A DNA stretch of 64,000 bases from assembly GCF_905147365.1 (NCBI RefSeq), contig NC_056427.1:4035001-4099000 (forward strand). Reading direction: 5' to 3'. The DNA is from Aricia agestis. Its lineage: Eukaryota > Arthropoda > Insecta > Lepidoptera > Lycaenidae. Positions within the stretch are counted from its first letter, which is position 1. Each line of letters opens with the position of its first letter. The translations under genes and the position numbers were made by a program. Of this stretch, positions 1 to 11,300 are shown one piece after another. Under the pieces are notes generated by a model. That model was not told the origin of the DNA, ran no database searches, and saw only the letters and a list, made by a program, of their open reading frames with translations.

Positions 1-330
1 CAGAGCCATGCTTCGGCACGAATGGGCCGGCTCGACCGGATAAATACCACGTTCTCACAGAAAACCGGCGTGAAACAGCGCTTGCGCTGTGTTTCGCCGA
101 GTGAGTGAGTTTACCGGAGGCCCAATCCCCTAACCCCTACCCTATTCCCTTCCCTACTCTCAACTATTCCCTTCCCTTCCCTGCCCTCCCCTATTACCCT
201 ATTCCCTCTTAAAAGGTCGGCAACTCACTTGCAGCTCTTCTGATGCTGCGAGTGTCCATGGGCGATGGAAGTTGCTTTCCATCAGGTGACCCGTTTGCTC
301 GTTTGCCCCCTTATTTCATAAAAAAAAAAA
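1..330 (+). mobile_element. SINE-1 (Metulj-like) copy, 5' end cut by window edge
   Basis: First of about 19 copies of one ~335 bp element. In the + orientation it runs from GTGGGAGAGCCATGCTTCGG through a C/T-rich middle (CCCTACCCTATTCCCTT repeated) and GGCAACGCACCTGCAGCTC to an A-rich tail after TTATTTCATA. The oligo-A end and scattered insertions fit a SINE. The Metulj name, a Heliconius SINE, is from memory and untested. Confidence 0.8.
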
Positions 331-533
331 CAGTCGATACAGTCGCGATGCAGTCGACTGACGCGCGTTAGTAGCGATGCAGTCGTGCGCTTCGTAGTCG
401 CGCGACTGCATCGCTACTAAAAGTCGCAGTGGGCGAAGGCCTTAAGTCTTGACGTTTGTTAGTCGCATTTGAAACGCGCGACTGTTGTGATGCAACCCGT
501 GGTTGTAACTTGTAGCGATGCAAGCGCGTAGTT
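331..533. repeat. GATGCAGTCG-rich inverted and direct repeats
   Basis: The words GATGCAGTCG and CGACTGCATC recur. GTAGCGATGCAGTCG near 372 and its reverse complement near 403 form a small hairpin. The segment lies between SINE-1 and a large foldback and may be the outer part of that element. Confidence 0.55.
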
Positions 534-782
534 CATAGTAAAAGGAGGGGAAGTAAGTTATCTTCATACAAAGGCACCGCGCGTGGCTTGTATGTGTGCG
601 CCATAGTATCAATGCGTCGCCACGTACGGCACACAACAAAATCTCGGCCAGTTTTACTAGGCTCGTACCGCCGAGATTTTGTTGTGTGCCGTGTGGCGAC
701 GCATTGATACTATGGCGCACACATACAAGCCGCGCGCGGTGCCTTTGTATGAAGATAACTTACTTCCCCTCCTTTTACTATG
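534..782. mobile_element. Foldback MITE with ~113 bp near-perfect arms (MITE-A)
   Basis: The left arm (534-648) and right arm (670-782) are reverse complements apart from a few bases, with a ~21 bp loop. Both ends carry AAAGGAGGGGAAGTAAG or its complement. A second, broken copy lies at 37757-38605. Open frames on both strands here are by-products of the palindrome. Confidence 0.85.
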
Positions 783-1049
783 CCGGCCCGTACATCCCGA
801 TTCTGATGCAGTGGACAGTTTGTACCTTGGCGTTATTGAATAACAAATATCCACTCATCCGCCAACACAAATGCGACATTTTACCGATTTCGGGTCAATA
901 TTTTCGGGGAACTGTCATTTCGTTATGTCACTTTATGCCGCTGGGGATAACAGTTCTGAATATCGAGTTTCGCGTTTAGTCGAAATTCGTTCGTAATTAT
1001 AATTCGTATTTTATAAGTTTGAATTTTATTTTGCCTCTTGATTAAAAAA
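783..1049. other. No gene or known repeat seen
   Basis: Apparently single-copy AT-rich sequence in the intron upstream of the first visible exon. Confidence 0.5.
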
Positions 1050-1660
1050 AAGTGTGACACTCAGGGACTGCCGCGGTACTGTTAAAGCAATAGTTATGTC
1101 CACACTGTGCACTTTCATCTTCAATTTTCATCATCAACTTTCATACTTCTTCTTTTTTATTAATGGCTCCTTTGTGAGTTGCCAGTATCAGAGTGTTTTG
1201 GCAAAGACTTTACTTTATGAGATGGCTTTATAAAGAAACAAGGTTACGGTATCATGAGACGCGTACGGTGACTGTTGAAAAATCTAGGGTTAGTCCTGTA
1301 CACCTTACAATTTATTGACGCATTCAATAACTGAATGCGTCAAGAAACGCAACGCCAATATTGTCATTTTTGAAGTTTTGGATACGGTCAGAGGGCATGC
1401 GTCGCGGGCATGCCTCACGTTCGCTGTTGACTGCGCTATAACGCATGCCCTTGACGAGCAGAAACAGGCACAGTGTGGACAAAGCTAATAGCTAGTCTAC
1501 TCGCATACGTCTAGTCGCACACAGACTTACACATACGAAAACAGTTCCGAAGTCTGTCAAACTGAAGCAACGTTAGACCATGCGCTAGGTTTCTTTTCGT
1601 TACGGAATTTCCTGATTCGGTCGCCGCGCTCAAGGTTAATGGCAAATGGTCTGATAGATT
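1050..1660 (+). repeat. REP-5 interspersed repeat, split by MITE-B
   Basis: REP-5 is recognised by GGGACTGCCGCGG at its left end, then GCACGCACACA-like, CCGAAGTCTG, TTTCGTTACGGA and CGCGCTCAAGG. Here its left end (1050-1094) and remainder (1485-1660) are separated by MITE-B. Other copies: 14175-14395, 24433-24900, 43386-43601 and 51623-51815. Confidence 0.55.
1095..1484. mobile_element. MITE-B (GTCCACACTGTGC termini)
   Basis: It starts ATGTCCACACTGTGCACTTT and ends with the complement (GGCACAGTGTGGAC). The same element occurs twice in tandem at 36867-37293. It interrupts REP-5, so it is the younger insertion. Confidence 0.7.
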
Positions 1661-1836
1661 GACAAAATGTTTTTTTAACCCCCGCCGAAAACAGAGTGTT
1701 ATAATTTGACGTGTCTGTCTTTATGTCTGTCTGTTTGTGTGTGCATCTGTCCGTTAAATCCTTGCATCCAAAAAGCACAAAATTTCAGCATGCGATTGAG
1801 ATAAAAGACGCCAAAAGGAGAAGAAAATACACAGCG

Positions 1837-2174
1837 TTTTTTTTATGAAATAAGGGGGCAAACGAGCAAACGGGTCACCTGATGGAAAGCAAGTTCCGTC
1901 GCCCATGGACACTCGCAGCATCAGAAGAGCTGCAGGTGCGTTGCCGGCCTTTTAAGAGGGAATAGGGTAATAGGGGAGGGTGAGGAAGGAAACCTATTTC
2001 CTTCCTCACCCTCAGAGAGTAGGGAAGAGAATAGGGTAGGGGATTGTGCCTCCGGTACACTCACTCACTCGGCGAAACACAGCGCAAGCGCTGTTTCACG
2101 CCGGTTTTCTGTGAGAACGTGGTATTTCTCCGGTCGAGCCGGCCCATTCGTGCCGAAGCATGGCTCTCCTACGT
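1837..2174 (-). mobile_element. SINE-1 copy, antisense to the receptor gene
   Basis: Full length: T-run and ATGAAATAAGGGGGCAAACG at the left, TGCCGAAGCATGGCTCTCC at the right. It ends about 54 bp upstream of the first coding exon, next to the branch-point region of that intron. Confidence 0.88.
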
Positions 2175-2228
2175 ATAAGAGCGTACCCGAAATGTTTGCT
2201 TAGCGTACTAACATTTGATTTGTTTCAG

Positions 2229-2331
2229 CGAATACCGAACGTGTCGAGGGACTTCAACGGAGTCGTCATCAAGTGCATGGTCTTCAATGAGGTTGGCAAA
2301 AGCGAGGAGACAGAAACTATGGAGGTTACAT
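2229..2331 (+). CDS. kirre/rst: Exon 1 (window numbering): end of Ig3
   Basis: Acceptor TTTGTTTCAG, donor ACAT|GTAAGT, phase 0 in and 1 out. It encodes residues 1-34, including VVIKCMVFNEVGKSEE, which holds the second Ig cysteine (C16) and the F-G strand pattern. The intron sequence just after it begins a tandem duplication that also copies the exon tail and the donor. Confidence 0.9.
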
Positions 2332-5300
2332 GTAAGTATTTTGGTAATAATCATGGTTGAAATGGTTGAAATTCGGGCTCAGTCATGATTATCAGTTGAT
2401 AGTCATCAAGTAACTTCTTCACGCTGAAACGACAGAACCTATTTTGCTGAAATTTTGTATGCTGTGAGTCCCGAGAAAGGACATAGAATACTTTTTATCC
2501 CGGGAGAAGCGAGTAGACAGAAACACTTGAGGTTACATGTAAGTATTTGGTAATAATCATGGTTGAAAATCGGGCCCATTCATGATTATCAGTCGATAAT
2601 CATCAAGTAACGGTGAAACCAAACGAGCGTAATTTTGTGAGCACGATTCACAAACTTACGCTCGCACTAAATTACGATCGCAGAATTTCTGCCACGTAAA
2701 TATCTTTTCATACAAATCATGACTCACAAAATTACGCTCGTGTGAATCAAACTGGACTTTTGAATATGAAACTGAATGCAACAGAATTTCTGCCAGCCGA
2801 AATTCTGCAACTCACAAATTACGCTCGTTTGGCTTCACCCTAACTTCTTCACGCTGAAACGACAGAACCTATTTTGCTGAAATTTTGTATGCTGTGAGTC
2901 CCGAGAAAGAACACAGGATTCTTTTTATCCCGGTAAAATGTACGGTTCCCGCGATAAACGAATTTCTGCGCAACGAACGCGGCAATATCTAGTCATTATT
3001 ATTTGGAATGATAAAAATATTTAGTAAAACAATCAAATATGTATTATCAGAGAAGTTGGTTCCTAGGTAGGTTGCGGACCTAATTAATTTGGTCACGCTA
3101 AGTCAAATCCATCCGACCGATCACAGCTACCATTGACATAAGCCGACCACATGACGTAGGTTCGTCAACTGCCTAGGAATCAATTTCCTCGACGGTACAT
3201 TAAAAATAATCAAAACATTTCAAAATCAAGTCTTACCACATTGGCCATTATAAAAGTTAACGATAATGATTTCATGATTGTCCTAGATCCACCATCATTC
3301 CGGAATAGACCAAAGGACGTGGAAGCAGAAGTGGGGAAGCAGGTCACCCTGAGCTGTGATGTCGACGGGTTTCCAGCTCCGGAGATCAGATGGCTGCATT
3401 ACGAAGAAGATACCAATATTGTAAGTATTGCTACAAAAGATACTACAGTGTGGTCGCATAACAATTTTGGAAGTCATGGTAACTTCTTGAACTTTCCTGG
3501 GAATGCGCTAAAACCCCAGACATAGATCAAGATAGATACCGCATGTGTCCTTCCATTTGTATGAAAACGAGCGTGCCACTTTTTTTCCTACCTACTGTGA
3601 CGTACCGATGATAAGAAACGTGCCCATTAACTAGGCCAACGTTTCTATTCGAATTTCTACAGCTCTATACGGCACAATCAGGCATTTTTAAAATTCAATT
3701 GACGTCCGATTCCGAACGGTGGAGGGCAAACTAAAGAACAGAGTTTCGAAAGACGAGCATTGCTCGTCGTTTGGGAGCGCGATATGGCACGCGAAGTACG
3801 TACGCATGCGGTATCTATCTTGATCTATGTCTGTGGCTAAAACAGACGATGAGAATGCGACAGTCAAAATATCCGTGCGCATGTAACAGAGACAAGAAAC
3901 GATGGAATTTTGTGATTTGCGACTGCACTAATAATTATTTAAATTGGTCGTAGCATATAACAGATGCTCCCCTTTGGAAAATAAAGTATTAGAAAGGGAA
4001 CTGTATTCTCAACTCCAAATTTCTCTTATCCAATTGTCAACAAATCAAAAATTATTTTATAAAAAAGTTGCTAGATTTGGATCAGCTTGGCTTGGCTATT
4101 AAGAAACCTTTTTCTCTCTTGCAGACAAAAAAAAACTTCTTGATTAGTAAAGAAAGTAGAAACGAAAATAGAAATAGTTCTTAATGAGATTTTTATAAGC
4201 ATTTTATGACCAAACATCGACCCTAGAGAGACCCAACAAGACCAATACGATCAACATAATTCTCATTAAACATTGTAAGCTTAAATATAAATCCATCACA
4301 GTAATTCCTAATAATTGTAAATTTGTATTAAGAACATTACTTTCAAACGTCGATTCTAATGTATGGACATTGGACATTTGATAGCCAGGTTCGAACATGG
4401 GTTTAGAGGCTTTTGAATAAACATCGCTTTCGAATTCAAAGCTATCTGCCTAATCCATCCATGGACGGCAACAATTGATAAGGCTTCGATTCGGGCTTTT
4501 AAATTGGGCTTAAATATAAAACGGTAATTTGTGATTTTCCAATCATTGGAGAAAAAAGTACCTAGTAAGGTTTTTTTTTATGAAATAAGGGGGCAACATC
4601 CGTCGCCCATGGACACTCGCAGCATCAGAAGAGCTTCAGGTGCGTTGCCGGCCTTTTAAGAGCGAATAGGGTAATAGGGGAGGGTAGGGATGGGAAGGGA
4701 AGGGAATTGGGGATGATAGGGAAGGGAATTGGGCCTCCGGTAAACTCACTCACTCGGCGAAACACAGCGCTGTTTCACGCCGGTTTTCTGTGAGAACGTG
4801 GTATTTCTCCGGTCGAGCCGGCCCATTCGTGCCGAAGCATGGCTCTCCCACGTAAAATTATAATGCAACAATAATAATAATATTTGATGTTTCTATTAGA
4901 GGTTTGGAAGACCTAAATGAATAAACTTTATACAATACAGGATAAAAAAATGAAAGTTAATTTAAGGTTTACCATTTATGACGTATAAAAAAAACTACTT
5001 GCTAGATCTCATTCAAACCAATTTTCGTTGGTAGTTTTTATAGTAATGTACATCATAATATATTTCTTTTAGACTTATCATGTCCCTACTTTAGAAGTTA
5101 GAGGGGGGACACATATTTTACCACTTTGGAAGAGTCTTTCTCGCAAACTGTTCAGGTTAGAAAAAAATGATATTAGAAACCTCAATATGATTTTTGAAGA
5201 CCTATCCATAGATACCCCACACGCATAGGTTAGATGAAAAAAACCTTTTTGTTTCAGTTGTACCTATGGGGGACCCCTAAATTTTTTTATAATTTTTCCA

Positions 5301-8300
5301 TTTTTGTATCAAAATCCTAATGCGGTTCACAGACAACATCTACTTACTAAGTTTCAATAGTATAGATCTTATAGTTTCGGAGAAAAGCGGCTGTGACATA
5401 CGGACGGACAGACAGAACATGACGAATCTATAAGGATTCCGTTTTTCGCCATTTGGCTACGGAACCCTAAAAATGCATTTACAAACCAAAGGTTTCATGT
5501 GAGTTTTTACACCCAGACATAACATGAACCACTTGTAAGACTTTGATATCAGATTTTATCAAATGTCTAACGGCCGTTCCCAATATTTGATCTATCTCTG
5601 GTTTAGCCCTACTAGAGATAGGAATAGCTCAGATTAGACATTAGAGACATAATATATTTTATGTCAATTGTGAGCTATTCCTATCTCTTGTAGGCCAAAA
5701 CCAGAGATAGATCAAATATTGGGAACGGCCGTAAAACGTCAAAAGATTTACCAATTGATTCCCAGCTATCCAACGGGCGCTTTGCATCTGATAGCTCTGA
5801 ATTTGAAAGCATCGAAAGTTGTCAAAAGATACAATCTTCTACAATTGCTGTTCGAAGTGATTTGACCTTCAACCACGTCTACCACGACGTTTAGGATAAA
5901 GAACTAAGTGTCTCAAAAAATCTAGATGAAATAGTTCAGCAGTGTTTGTTTACACTTGCAGTGTGTCTGTTTGTTACCTCTTCATGACTTATCGTTGATC
6001 CGAATTTAATGGTCATACTTGGAGTACTGAAAAACGCACATAAGATTGGTTTTCTTCTGGAATTATGAACAGTTTCTACAGGATGAATTATTTGACGCGG
6101 TAGAATGCGTAGTGATCCCGCTCCTCCACGTGTAGCGTTGATGAGGGCATGGCCCCCATTTTAGTTGGTAAACCTCTGCGGAGGGAGTCCGATATACCCC
6201 TGCCCCTTCCCTTGAGCGGGCGAGAGATTATTTCAGGCACTGCGGAGATATGAACAATATCTTCCCGCTTACAATAAGATACACAATGAATAGCCATATA
6301 AGGTCTGCTTAACTTAATTTATCATAATATTGGGAAAGTCATACGAGACTGCTGTTCTTGACTACGTCGCCATTGATTGGTTGGATAAAACTTCATAAAA
6401 CTCCAAAAATAGTTTGGGAATCAAATTATAATCAAAATGACAAAACTGAAAACAGACTTTCCAATCAATTTCGACTTAGTAGGATTTAGATTAGTCACAT
6501 TCATTAACTCTAAGTTTGTTTTTAGCGTGTGGGCCGGACCTCCAATCTGACGCTGACGGTGGACACTCATACCTCTGGCCGATATCTGTGCAAAGCCTCC
6601 GTCGAGGGCTACAAGGAGATTGAGGCTGAGGCCAGCATATTCATCAAAGGTATGTACTTCCTACTCCTTCGTCTGGGACGTTAACGCCTCCATGGTCCAG
6701 TGGTTTAGATCGTGGCTTTTGAATCGGGGGTCGTGACTCGTGGGTTCGATTCCCGCGTTGGAAACATGTTATTTCCAAGTTTGGTTGGACCTGATTGTAT
6801 GACAAGTAAGATGATCCATGCATCGGACCGAATTTTTACATATATGGGCATGTAAAAAGTCTGTCCTGCGCCTGATCTCTTACCAGCCGTGTCGATCTTC
6901 CGTCCCACTGGGTTATGAGAGTATAGGAAAAGAGAGTGCTCTGGTGCACTGCGCATACACTTGGGCACTATAAAATTACTCCTGCGTAACTGGAATGGTT
7001 TCAATGAATCCGGCCGCCGTCACCGTAACTGGTGTGGGAGTTATTATTATTATTCTGGGTCATTTATATTCAGCCACTACCGCTGCTCCTCGCGCTGCCG
7101 GCAATATTGCCCTGAATACTTCTGCGGCAGTAACGACGTGAGCGTTTACACACAGCCCTCTGCATACTTGCCGTATGGCGGTATAGCGCATGGCGAATGG
7201 CAGCGCGAGTGACTATTTACATTCTCGCGCTACCCACTTCCCTGCCGGCTGCTCCATAGGGCTAAATGAAAACCCATTCCATCTGATTAGTTTCTTTGCT
7301 GGTCTCAAGACAGCTTTGGCATGTCCCTCGGTCTCCCTGAGATTACATAAGGGTTACATTTCGTGGTTGGTCACCACTGTTGATCCTGGTGACACAGGAG
7401 ATACAGCGGTGGTAATGTGTGGTGGGCCAAAGCCCGATTTATATTTTAGAAGTCGGCCAGGTGCGAGTCGGACTCGCGCACGAAGTGTTCCGTTTTTTAA
7501 AGTTTCTTAAAGACAGTTTGGGTTTGTTAAGGTGACGCCACGTTAAAGTAAAAAATAGTGTTGGATATTTTTTAGATTGTTTGTTTTCTATGAGAGGCCG
7601 GCCCGGCCTCTCATAGAAAACAAGAAATGGAAAGGGCGTAAGCGACAAAATGGTTTTTGTCACGTAATTTGAAAACCATAAATATATTTCATATAAGCTA
7701 TGGGCAAATTAAAGTGTATGCTTGAAACAATCTATGTACAAATTTTAGAAGCTTACATCACTCTCCTCTGTTGGCAAAATAGGAATCCCTTTTTTTACAG
7801 AGGTCTTTTTGATTGAATCATTCTGTGTTATAAAAGTTGATCAATCGTGTTATGCTATGGGTAATTCAAAGACAAAGACATGATGAATACTGACAATGAA
7901 CTTTAATTTCTTAGCTTTAGTCATTGCTGAGAAATCGATATCGCTACATCTAAATTATCAAGGCGTCGCCTTAAATGAACTAAGAACATCTCGATTATAC
8001 GTAACACACCGATATGTCACACGAATGTGACAAGTGTCACAACTGTCACAGCAAAACACTTAGATGTGAATTGTGATTGGTCGTTATGAAATGTTAAACA
8101 GAATAACATAAGATGTCGGATTATTAAAATTTTTGGTGATAAGATTAATCAAAAATGAAAAAATTAAATATATTCAAGCAAAGGAACCTATTTACGAACA
8201 CAAAATAAAAACTGCTGAATCTATTTTGATGAAACTCGCAGTATTCCCAGAGTTGAATAATTACAACAAAAAATAATTACTTAAATCGGACTTTTTTTTT

Positions 8301-11300
8301 AAAACGGGCAAATGGCTCACGACACATTTCCACTACTGCAACTCCTGTGTCGCCAGGATCAACAGTCAGATCACAGTTAAATCGGACTTGTAAACATAAA
8401 AAGATACACGTACATAATTTTTACACAACTGATACAAATTTAGCATATCTGTTCAGACGCTGATATAGACTAACATATTATTATTTTTTTTTTTTTTATG
8501 AAATAAGGGGGCAAACGAGCAAACGGGTCACCTGATGGAAATCAACTTCCGTCGCCCATGGACACTCGCAGCATCAGCAGAGCTGCAGGTGCGTTGCCGG
8601 CCTTTTAAGGGGGAATAGGGTAATAGGGAAGGGTAGGGATGGGAAGGGAAGGGAATAGGGGAGAGTAGGGAAGGGAATAGGGTAGGGGATTGGGCCTCCG
8701 GTAAACTCACTCACTCGGCGAAACACAGCGCAAGCGCTGTTTCACGCCGGCTTTCTGTGAGAACGTGGTATTTCTCCGGTCGAGCCGGCCCATTCGTGTC
8801 GAAGCATGGCTCTCCCACGTATAAATGTGTATAATACGAAAAGTGGGCAGTTCTGGAAATATTACATACAGTTTACGGAGTTACGTTCGAAGGAAATTTT
8901 TTAAGTCGGTTGATAAAATAAATATTAATCAGCTAGCTGTCCCGGTGAACTTCGTTTCACTGTAAAACCTTCCCTGGACTTCTACGAATATTTTAAGACT
9001 AAAATTAGCCCAATCCGTTCAGCCGTTTTCGAGTTTTAGCGTTACTAACACAATTGAAAATCCATTTTTATATATATAAACTAGCTGTCCCGGTGAACTT
9101 CGTGTCACTTTAAAACCTTCCCTGGACTTCTACGAATATTTTAAGATTAAAATCAGCCCAATCCGTTCAGCCGTTTTCGAGTTTTAGCGCGACTAACACA
9201 TTTGAAAATCCATTTTTAGATATAAGATAATAATAAAATAAATCTTAAAATCTTAGACAACGCTAAATATGACAAGAATATTGCCACGAAGAAGTGAAAT
9301 AAAATAAAACTTTTAATAACCCACAATTAAATTAAGCCACGACATTTGTAACTTCGCAGTTCAAAGTATGAAACTTCCGAACATACAAAGATTTGTAAAA
9401 AGCGACCCATAAGGCCGGACTTGGGAAGAAATGTAATTACTCCGACCCCTCAAAGATTGGAGTTTGCGGCAATCTTGGAGTTTCGCTGACATAACTTAAA
9501 TTTAGTTGGTAATAGTCAGAACGTTCCCTGAAATGTGGACAGCATAGTTTGACCAAAAATGAGGTTACATTTGAGTACAACTTATAAATGCGAAAGTGTG
9601 TCTGTCTGTCTATCTGTCTGTCTGTCTGTGTCTGTCTATCTGTCTGTCTGTCTGCCGGGGTAAATTTTGCCGGGATAAATAATATCATAAGTCCTTTCCC
9701 GAGACTCAAAGTATCTTCATACCAAATTTCAGCAAAATCAATTCAGCGGTTTGGGCGTGACAGACAGACAGGTACACTTTCGCATTTATAATATTAGTAT
9801 GGATAATTATTACCATGCATAATATATAGGTCTACCAGAATCTGATGGCAAATTTTGACGGCAGATTTTCAAAAAATATCCTTGAACATTGGAGAAATTT
9901 TTATATTTGCAAGTTAAGCCGCTAAAGGAAAAAAGGATCAAAATGTTTTATTCCTATCATCCCGGTATTGCTAAAGTCAATTTATTTTGTCACTTTTTGC
10001 CATCAGATTCTGGTAGACCTTTATGAGACCTGCTCAATTATGCAAGGTAATAATTATCCATACTAATATTATAAATGCGAAAGTGTGTCTGTCTGTCTGT
10101 CACGCCCAAACCGCTGAATCGATTTTGCTGAAATTTGGTATGAAGATACTTTGAGTCTCGGGAAAGGACACAGGATATTTTTCATCCCGGCCAAATTTAC
10201 ATAGGCAGACAAACAGACAGATAGACAGACAGACACACTCTCGAATTTATAAGTTTATAACATTATTTAGTATGGATATATTCAAGACACAAACGATATA
10301 AAATAGTGATTGATTTTCTTTCAAGGTCAAACCCAGAGACGCGCGTACCATGCGAAAAAATCTATGTCATTCCCAACTTCACACTCAATTAGATGGAGCT
10401 TACAAAAGCTTTATGAAACTTACAAAAGCACGGAAAGTCCTTGAGCTTTCTTCCGTATCGACCGGTGCATATTTAAATACAGAGAGAGCTTACATTTTAT
10501 CGTCAATGGAGTTTTCACCTTCGCGAATAATGAGTTCTTTTTCCGGTACCAATTTACTTACAGTTTCTCCTTATGATGGATTGTGTTGCTATGTTTTTTA
10601 TTTAAATGATACTAGCTATTTGACCGATCTTTGCTTGGTATTCGATAAAACACGAATAAAATGTCATTTTCTAAAAATTATTCCTAGCCAGATCGATTTA
10701 TCGTCCCCGAAACCCACTATAGTAAAATTTCATGAAAATCGTTGGAGCCGATTCCGATATTCCAATTACATAATATAATATACATATAAGTATATAATAC
10801 AAGAATTTCTCGTTTAAAGAAAAAGTATACAGGGTGTCAGTAACAAAAGTAAGTGATAACTGATAACATTTTAGGGTGTGTATGGGCTCCTCATATATAG
10901 TTCATAGTAAAGAAAGCAGCGCTGAAAAAAAATTTACAGTGATTTGTCATGGGCAAGCGCCCGAGCGTCATCGATTTTTCCATGCAAAAGTAAAAAAAAA
11001 GTGCGCGCTACTTCTGTGTCGAGTGACTTTTACAAAATCAAAATCAAAAATTTTTTTATTCCTGGAGTAATTTTTTTACAAAAATATTTCCGAACGTCGT
11101 TGCTAAGGTGCCTACCACCGGTTCGGGAACTAACCCGGCGAGAAGAACCGACGTAAGAAACTCGCACGGGGCCATCTTTTACTAAAAAGATGGAAAATTA
11201 GAATTTAACATATATAGTGCACCAAGGCTTTAAATGAATATGTCAATGGGCGCTGCTGGTAAAGGAGAACTGTTAAAAATGACGTTTTTGTATGAAAATC

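Noticed and set aside
442..979. Frames with the shared sequence MRHSINASP on opposite strands
   Set aside because: They are the two arms of one foldback read on both strands.
6685..6760. Functional tRNA gene
   Set aside because: The A- and B-box-like words belong to a SINE head followed by a repeated body; no full cloverleaf is seen.
8528..8710. Recurring ~60-residue frame MSLPEAQSPTLFP... at several sites
   Set aside because: It is the C/T-rich middle of SINE-1, not a gene.
10350..10778. 142-codon plus-strand frame
   Set aside because: Its second half is REP-7 sequence and the first half shows no domain or conserved pattern.
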